This document shows positions 33,580 through 37,147 of a stretch of DNA of 37,147 nucleotides, in pieces (the first letter of the stretch is position 1; every line of letters begins with the position of its first letter). Position numbers and translations under genes: made by a program. The notes under the pieces are model-generated. The model was not told where the DNA came from, did not search any database, and was given only the letters and a program-made list of their open reading frames with translations. The stretch lies in contig JAEUVS010000090.1 in assembly GCA_016786745.1 (NCBI GenBank), forward strand, positions 1 through 37,147, given 5' to 3'. This DNA is from Chitinophagaceae bacterium. GTDB taxonomy: Bacteria > Bacteroidota > Bacteroidia > Chitinophagales > Chitinophagaceae.

Positions 33580-36198
33580 TTAATACACAATTACCTGTTT
33601 TACAATCTTTTCACCCTTTTGATTTTGGATTTCGCAAAAGTATGTTCCCGGTAAAACGCTAATTTGTTCGCTAACAAGGCCAATCAGTTTATTAAAATTT
33701 TTTCTCGTAACAATCTTCCCATCGCGGGACAAAATTCTGAGTGAAACGTTCGATTCCTGGCCCGACGAAATCTTCAATGTAACGTTCCTTTCAGAGGCTG
33801 AAATAACATTTAACGCCAATCCATTCGGTTGCTGAATCACAAGTTTTTTTGTTCCAAGCACTTCTTTTCTTCCATCAATATCTTCCTGTATCAGCCTGTA
33901 AAAAGTGGCGCCCTGCAACGGATGAGCATCTATGTAACTATAATTATTTTCTGCTTGCGGCGCTTCTTTAGCAGGTACGCTGCCAAGAAAAGAAAAGCTC
34001 ATACCATCGTCAGACCTTTCGATGTTGAATTGTTTGTTTCGCGATTCTTCTGTGGTGATCCATTTGAGTGATGCGCCCCCGGCAATCTGCTTTACCGTGA
34101 ATTCAACGAGTTTCACCGGTACGGTTGCTGCTGCAACAACGGTGAAGTTATCAGTTACACAACCGAAATTATCTGTAACCGTATAATTGGTACTGCCAAC
34201 AGCAACGGGAGTGACATTTATTGAAGATGTTGTGGCGGCAGTGTTCCAGCTATAATTACCGGGCCATGAAGCGTTAAGTGTGACAGGACTGCCAACTGTT
34301 GTATTAACAGTGGTAGACTTGTTTACATCTTTGAGAATAGTAAACTTGTCGGCGATGTTGCCGTCTCTGCGGATAAACTTTGCATCGAGCCTGTTGTTAT
34401 CTACTTCGAAGTACAACATTCCTCCATCGTCCTGTGAAAATGGAAATGCGTTGTGAGGATATCCACTCTGAACACCACCATCCGCGCCTGAGCTTCCCGC
34501 TACAACATACACAGTTCCGTGATTAAACTTTCCGCTATTGTATACATAAGGACACGAGTTAGCCGAGTTATCGTACTTCCCGCTCGACTGGCTCGCTGTA
34601 TGAAGAGCGGCATTGAAGTCTACTTCGCTAAGGTTAGCGCCCGCCGGCGTAGCCTTGAAATACTGATTCAGGAGATACGATCTTTCATAGTCGTGGCTGT
34701 GACCATTTAGAATAAGGTCGACCCCGTTACGTTCAAGTATGCGGATAAACCGTTCACGGATATTGATTAATTCTGTTTCAGTATCTGAGTCGTGACTGCC
34801 CTTTGTATAAGGTGGATGATGCCAGAAGGCGACGGTCCATTTTTTCGTGTTTGCTGCGAGGTCAGCCTTCACCCATGTTACCTGCGCACCGGTGGTATCA
34901 TAAATACGTGTCGTTGAACTTTCCCTGCCATAAGCGTCGAGCGATATGAAATGTATATCCCCGATATCAAATGAATAAAAGGCTTCGTTTCCGGATGACA
35001 CGCCACCAAGTTGTCCTGCCGTTGGCATTGTGAATACATCATAGTAAGGAACGGCATGATCATTCTGGCGTGTAGAGTTATTCGCATAATCGTGATTACC
35101 CGGAGAAGGATACACTTTATGATTTTTGAGAATCGAGCCTCCATAAACACCAAAAAAGTTGCTCGTGTACTCAGCGTCGGTACCAGCATCGTATGCGTTA
35201 TCACCGAGCAGAAGCCACGCGTCGGGAGCCTCAATACCATTTGATGTAAGGTAGTTCCTGTAATGCAAGAGAGTGAGCGACTGAAATCCACTCTGATCCC
35301 TGCCGCAATCGCCAAATGCCGCTATACGAATTTTTCGAGTGGTATTGGCGGGAGGAAGTGTGGTAAAAAACTTTTCATTGTCGGCCGCCCCCATGTTTGA
35401 GGAGTTGCCAATACGGTAATAATATTTTGTATCAGCTGAAAGCCCTGTTACATTGACCACATGTTCAGTTACACTAGAGGCATCGGACACAACCGTGGGA
35501 TATGTTCCGAACGTGGTGCCGAGTTCGACTCTTGAATTTTGAGATGTGCTGGTTCTCCAGCGAATGGTGATGGAATTTTGTCCGCCCATCTGGAGATAAG
35601 GCCCGCGTGTGAGTGTTGATGAAAATGCATCGTTACCTACCAGTTGCAGATCGAACGAAACGTCTGTACTGGAAACTGAGGCCTGGTGCATTTCAACCGC
35701 AATAGTATTCGTGCCGGCGCTGAACGCCGATGTAGCGACGTTGAAGGTGATTGTCGCGTCTTCTATTGCCGATGGGGCCACTGTATTATAGGATACTGTA
35801 CCGGTTCCAATATTGTCCCTTCCTACTTCAACACCGTTTACATACACCACGAAGCCGTCGTCTCTTACTACCGAAAAAGTAAAGTTGCTGAATGAAGCGG
35901 GATTGGCAATATTGACTGTTGTTCTAAAATACGTTGTAATATATTTGTTGCTGGCGTTTCCACCGTAGCTAACCGTTGTGGTTTCATCACCGTCGCCATA
36001 ACCAAGTTCTCCGTTTCCTGATGCCCACGAGGCATCATTGAAACCCGATGCCCGCCACGCAGTGCCCTGGTTGGAACCGTTGTCGAGGTATTTCCACGAA
36101 CTGCCATAAGGTATCAAAGTGATCTGTGAAGTGGCTTCAAAGATGAAGAGAAGGCATAAAACGCCTGATATCAGCAACCCCCGTAAATTCATAAGCAT
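33580..36198 (-). CDS. T9SS-secreted purple acid phosphatase-like metallophosphoesterase
   Basis: The 872-residue protein has a signal peptide ending near TSQ25 (start at 36198; a second ATG at 36192 is possible). Residues 31-190 are the beta-sandwich shared with the next downstream gene (DDGFVVYVNGVEVGRD). A purple acid phosphatase N-terminal fibronectin-like domain follows at about 195-280 (ITIRWRTSTSQNSRVELG). The catalytic domain shows the five metallophosphoesterase blocks: FGDCGRD (near 296), GDNAYD (near 333), GNHDY (near 368), FWHHPPYTKGSHD (near 458) and GHSHDYERSY (near 495). The bridge module (VPVKLVEFTVKQ; LKWITTEESRNKQFNIERS) and a C-terminal sorting domain (LRILSRDGKIV to KQVIVY) complete it. 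It should release phosphate from organic phosphates at the cell surface. It ends 33 bp before the gene at 29935-33546; co-transcription is likely. Confidence 0.92.
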   Translation of the reverse strand: MLMNLRGLLISGVLCLLFIFEATSQITLIPYGSSWKYLDNGSNQGTAWRASGFNDASWASGNGELGYGDGDETTTVSYGGNASNKYITTYFRTTVNIANPASFSNFTFSVVRDDGFVVYVNGVEVGRDNIGTGTVSYNTVAPSAIEDATITFNVATSAFSAGTNTIAVEMHQASVSSTDVSFDLQLVGNDAFSSTLTRGPYLQMGGQNSITIRWRTSTSQNSRVELGTTFGTYPTVVSDASSVTEHVVNVTGLSADTKYYYRIGNSSNMGAADNEKFFTTLPPANTTRKIRIAAFGDCGRDQSGFQSLTLLHYRNYLTSNGIEAPDAWLLLGDNAYDAGTDAEYTSNFFGVYGGSILKNHKVYPSPGNHDYANNSTRQNDHAVPYYDVFTMPTAGQLGGVSSGNEAFYSFDIGDIHFISLDAYGRESSTTRIYDTTGAQVTWVKADLAANTKKWTVAFWHHPPYTKGSHDSDTETELINIRERFIRILERNGVDLILNGHSHDYERSYLLNQYFKATPAGANLSEVDFNAALHTASQSSGKYDNSANSCPYVYNSGKFNHGTVYVVAGSSGADGGVQSGYPHNAFPFSQDDGGMLYFEVDNNRLDAKFIRRDGNIADKFTILKDVNKSTTVNTTVGSPVTLNASWPGNYSWNTAATTSSINVTPVAVGSTNYTVTDNFGCVTDNFTVVAAATVPVKLVEFTVKQIAGGASLKWITTEESRNKQFNIERSDDGMSFSFLGSVPAKEAPQAENNYSYIDAHPLQGATFYRLIQEDIDGRKEVLGTKKLVIQQPNGLALNVISASERNVTLKISSGQESNVSLRILSRDGKIVTRKNFNKLIGLVSEQISVLPGTYFCEIQNQKGEKIVKQVIVY

Positions 36199-36306
36199 GT
36201 TATGTCAAAGGATACATTATTCCTTTATAAATACGCATTAAATTACAATTTATTGTATACTTAGATAGTTATTGACGATATACCATACAGATAATAAATG
36301 GTTTAA

Positions 36307-37147
36307 ATGAGTTTAAAGTTTTTAATAGTTTTCTTTCTATGCGTTGGTACAGCAATTTCCGGCATTTCGTTCCGGGAACGGCCGGGCGAGGCTGAGGCGC
36401 TATTTCATCAACAGGTGGGCTCGTTTATTGAAAAACTTGAAAAGCTGAATGAGGCGGCAGGCAGGAACGATGCGCAGGAAAATCTGAAGCAGTTGTTTCT
36501 TGATACGCGACTTGCGTACAAGCGGTCGTCGGTGATGGTGGATTATTTTTTCCCTATTCAGCGAAAAGTGGTTAATGGTCCGGATTTGAGATATGCTGAA
36601 GACGATAACCCGGACGCTATTCATGATCCCCATGGCTTCCAGGTAATAGAGCGGATAGTATATGATGACGAAATAAACTATACTGATCTAAAAAACGAAA
36701 TTTCGTCACTACTGCAAACGCTCAAAAGCATCGACGGGCAGCCGGGTCTCGACTATAAGTTGCGATCGGATTTGTTATTTGATGCGATGAAGGGCGCTGT
36801 GATAAGGATGGTATCGCTGGATGTTACAGGATTTGATTCACCGATTGCGTTGAATTCTCTCGAAGAAAGTGAAGGAGTTCTGGAGGGCATCGCGGAGATT
36901 TTAAAAATATACCGGGATGATGCAGGAACTGATCTCGCAAGTAAAGCAAAGCAGAATTTAAAATCGGCAACCAACTTCGATTCGTTTGACCGGCTGCGTT
37001 TTATGAAGAACTTCGCCGATCCTTTGTACAGTCATCTTGTTAATATGGTTGTAGCAAAACGTTATGAGTTACCGGTTGAACGTCGTCCGATTAACCAGTT
37101 TGCCACGAGTATATTTTCAGATACATTGTTTAATATTCATTTCTTTT
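36307..37147 (+). CDS. N-terminal part of a cytochrome-c peroxidase-like protein (cut by window edge)
   Basis: 280 codons are visible from ATG 36307 with no stop before the right edge. The start MSLKFLIVFFLCVGTAISG is a signal peptide or anchor. The following helical region (LKQLFLDTRLAYKRSSVMVD; INGP-like VVNGPDLRYAEDDNPDAI; DPHGFQVIERIVYDDE) matches, from memory, the imelysin-like N-terminal domain of Bacteroidota proteins that end in a di-haem cytochrome-c peroxidase/MauG domain. The haem motifs (CxxCH) would lie outside the window. A plain imelysin-type protein remains possible. It diverges from the phosphatase gene across 108 bp. Confidence 0.7.
   Translation, partial: MSLKFLIVFFLCVGTAISGISFRERPGEAEALFHQQVGSFIEKLEKLNEAAGRNDAQENLKQLFLDTRLAYKRSSVMVDYFFPIQRKVVNGPDLRYAEDDNPDAIHDPHGFQVIERIVYDDEINYTDLKNEISSLLQTLKSIDGQPGLDYKLRSDLLFDAMKGAVIRMVSLDVTGFDSPIALNSLEESEGVLEGIAEILKIYRDDAGTDLASKAKQNLKSATNFDSFDRLRFMKNFADPLYSHLVNMVVAKRYELPVERRPINQFATSIFSDTLFNIHFF

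Noticed and set aside
1..37147. Mobile elements, CRISPR, tRNA and rRNA
   Set aside because: No transposase or integrase motif, no regular short repeats with spacers, and no RNA gene signature were seen on reading both strands.

Overview
The window looks like chromosomal DNA of a Bacteroidota bacterium, most likely Chitinophagaceae or a relative. The evidence is three secreted proteins ending in type IX secretion (T9SS) type A sorting domains, a one-piece hybrid two-component regulator (TPR, kinase, receiver, AraC domain), a TonB-dependent receptor with an N-terminal carboxypeptidase-regulatory-like domain, several LxxC lipoproteins, and weak or absent Shine-Dalgarno sequences. I see no rRNA, tRNA, CRISPR array, transposase, integrase or phage gene. 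The genus assignment is inference.

Left part (1-14950). A partial secreted GH13 amylase lies 5 bp downstream of a small unknown gene, both on the minus strand. Diverging from them is a large plus-strand gene for an HExxH metallopeptidase with a beta-propeller and a predicted outer-membrane barrel. It converges on a tight four-gene minus-strand cluster: beta-lactamase-fold serine hydrolase with ankyrin repeats, GNAT acetyltransferase, an Omp85-type barrel with a kinase-like periplasmic domain, and an 808-residue GAF-like protein. Upstream sits a second minus-strand pair: a small Cys/His-containing secreted protein and a ZnuD-like TonB-dependent receptor, probably for metal uptake.

Middle part (14970-25040). 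This holds a YdcF-family protein, a divergent sigma-factor-like protein, a tandem NTF2/SnoaL-like secreted protein, and a three-gene plus-strand operon (HGSNAT/DUF5009-like membrane acyltransferase, secreted amidohydrolase, TIM-barrel epimerase lipoprotein). Then come the 971-residue hybrid two-component regulator, two small lipoproteins and an XRE regulator. The gap after the hybrid regulator carries a cluster of GTTA-core hexamers spaced close to whole helical turns.

Right part (25369-37147). A Gly-rich T9SS protein is followed by two strong hairpins that act as terminators for converging genes. Next are an Hsp20 chaperone, a small GNAT protein, a DinB-fold protein whose start overlaps an AraC regulator, and a divergent phytanoyl-CoA dioxygenase-like protein. 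Two large T9SS proteins in tandem (a DUF11/thrombospondin-3-repeat adhesin-like protein and a purple acid phosphatase-like enzyme) share the same N-terminal beta-sandwich module. The window ends inside a gene whose N-terminus matches the Bacteroidota cytochrome-c peroxidase type.

The most unusual items are the kinase-like/Omp85 fusion, the metallopeptidase/propeller/barrel fusion, the duplicated N-terminal module in the two T9SS proteins, the divergent sigma-like protein and several inverted or phased repeats at gene starts. I did not find one clear new multi-gene system. Function calls come from reading motifs, not from database searches.
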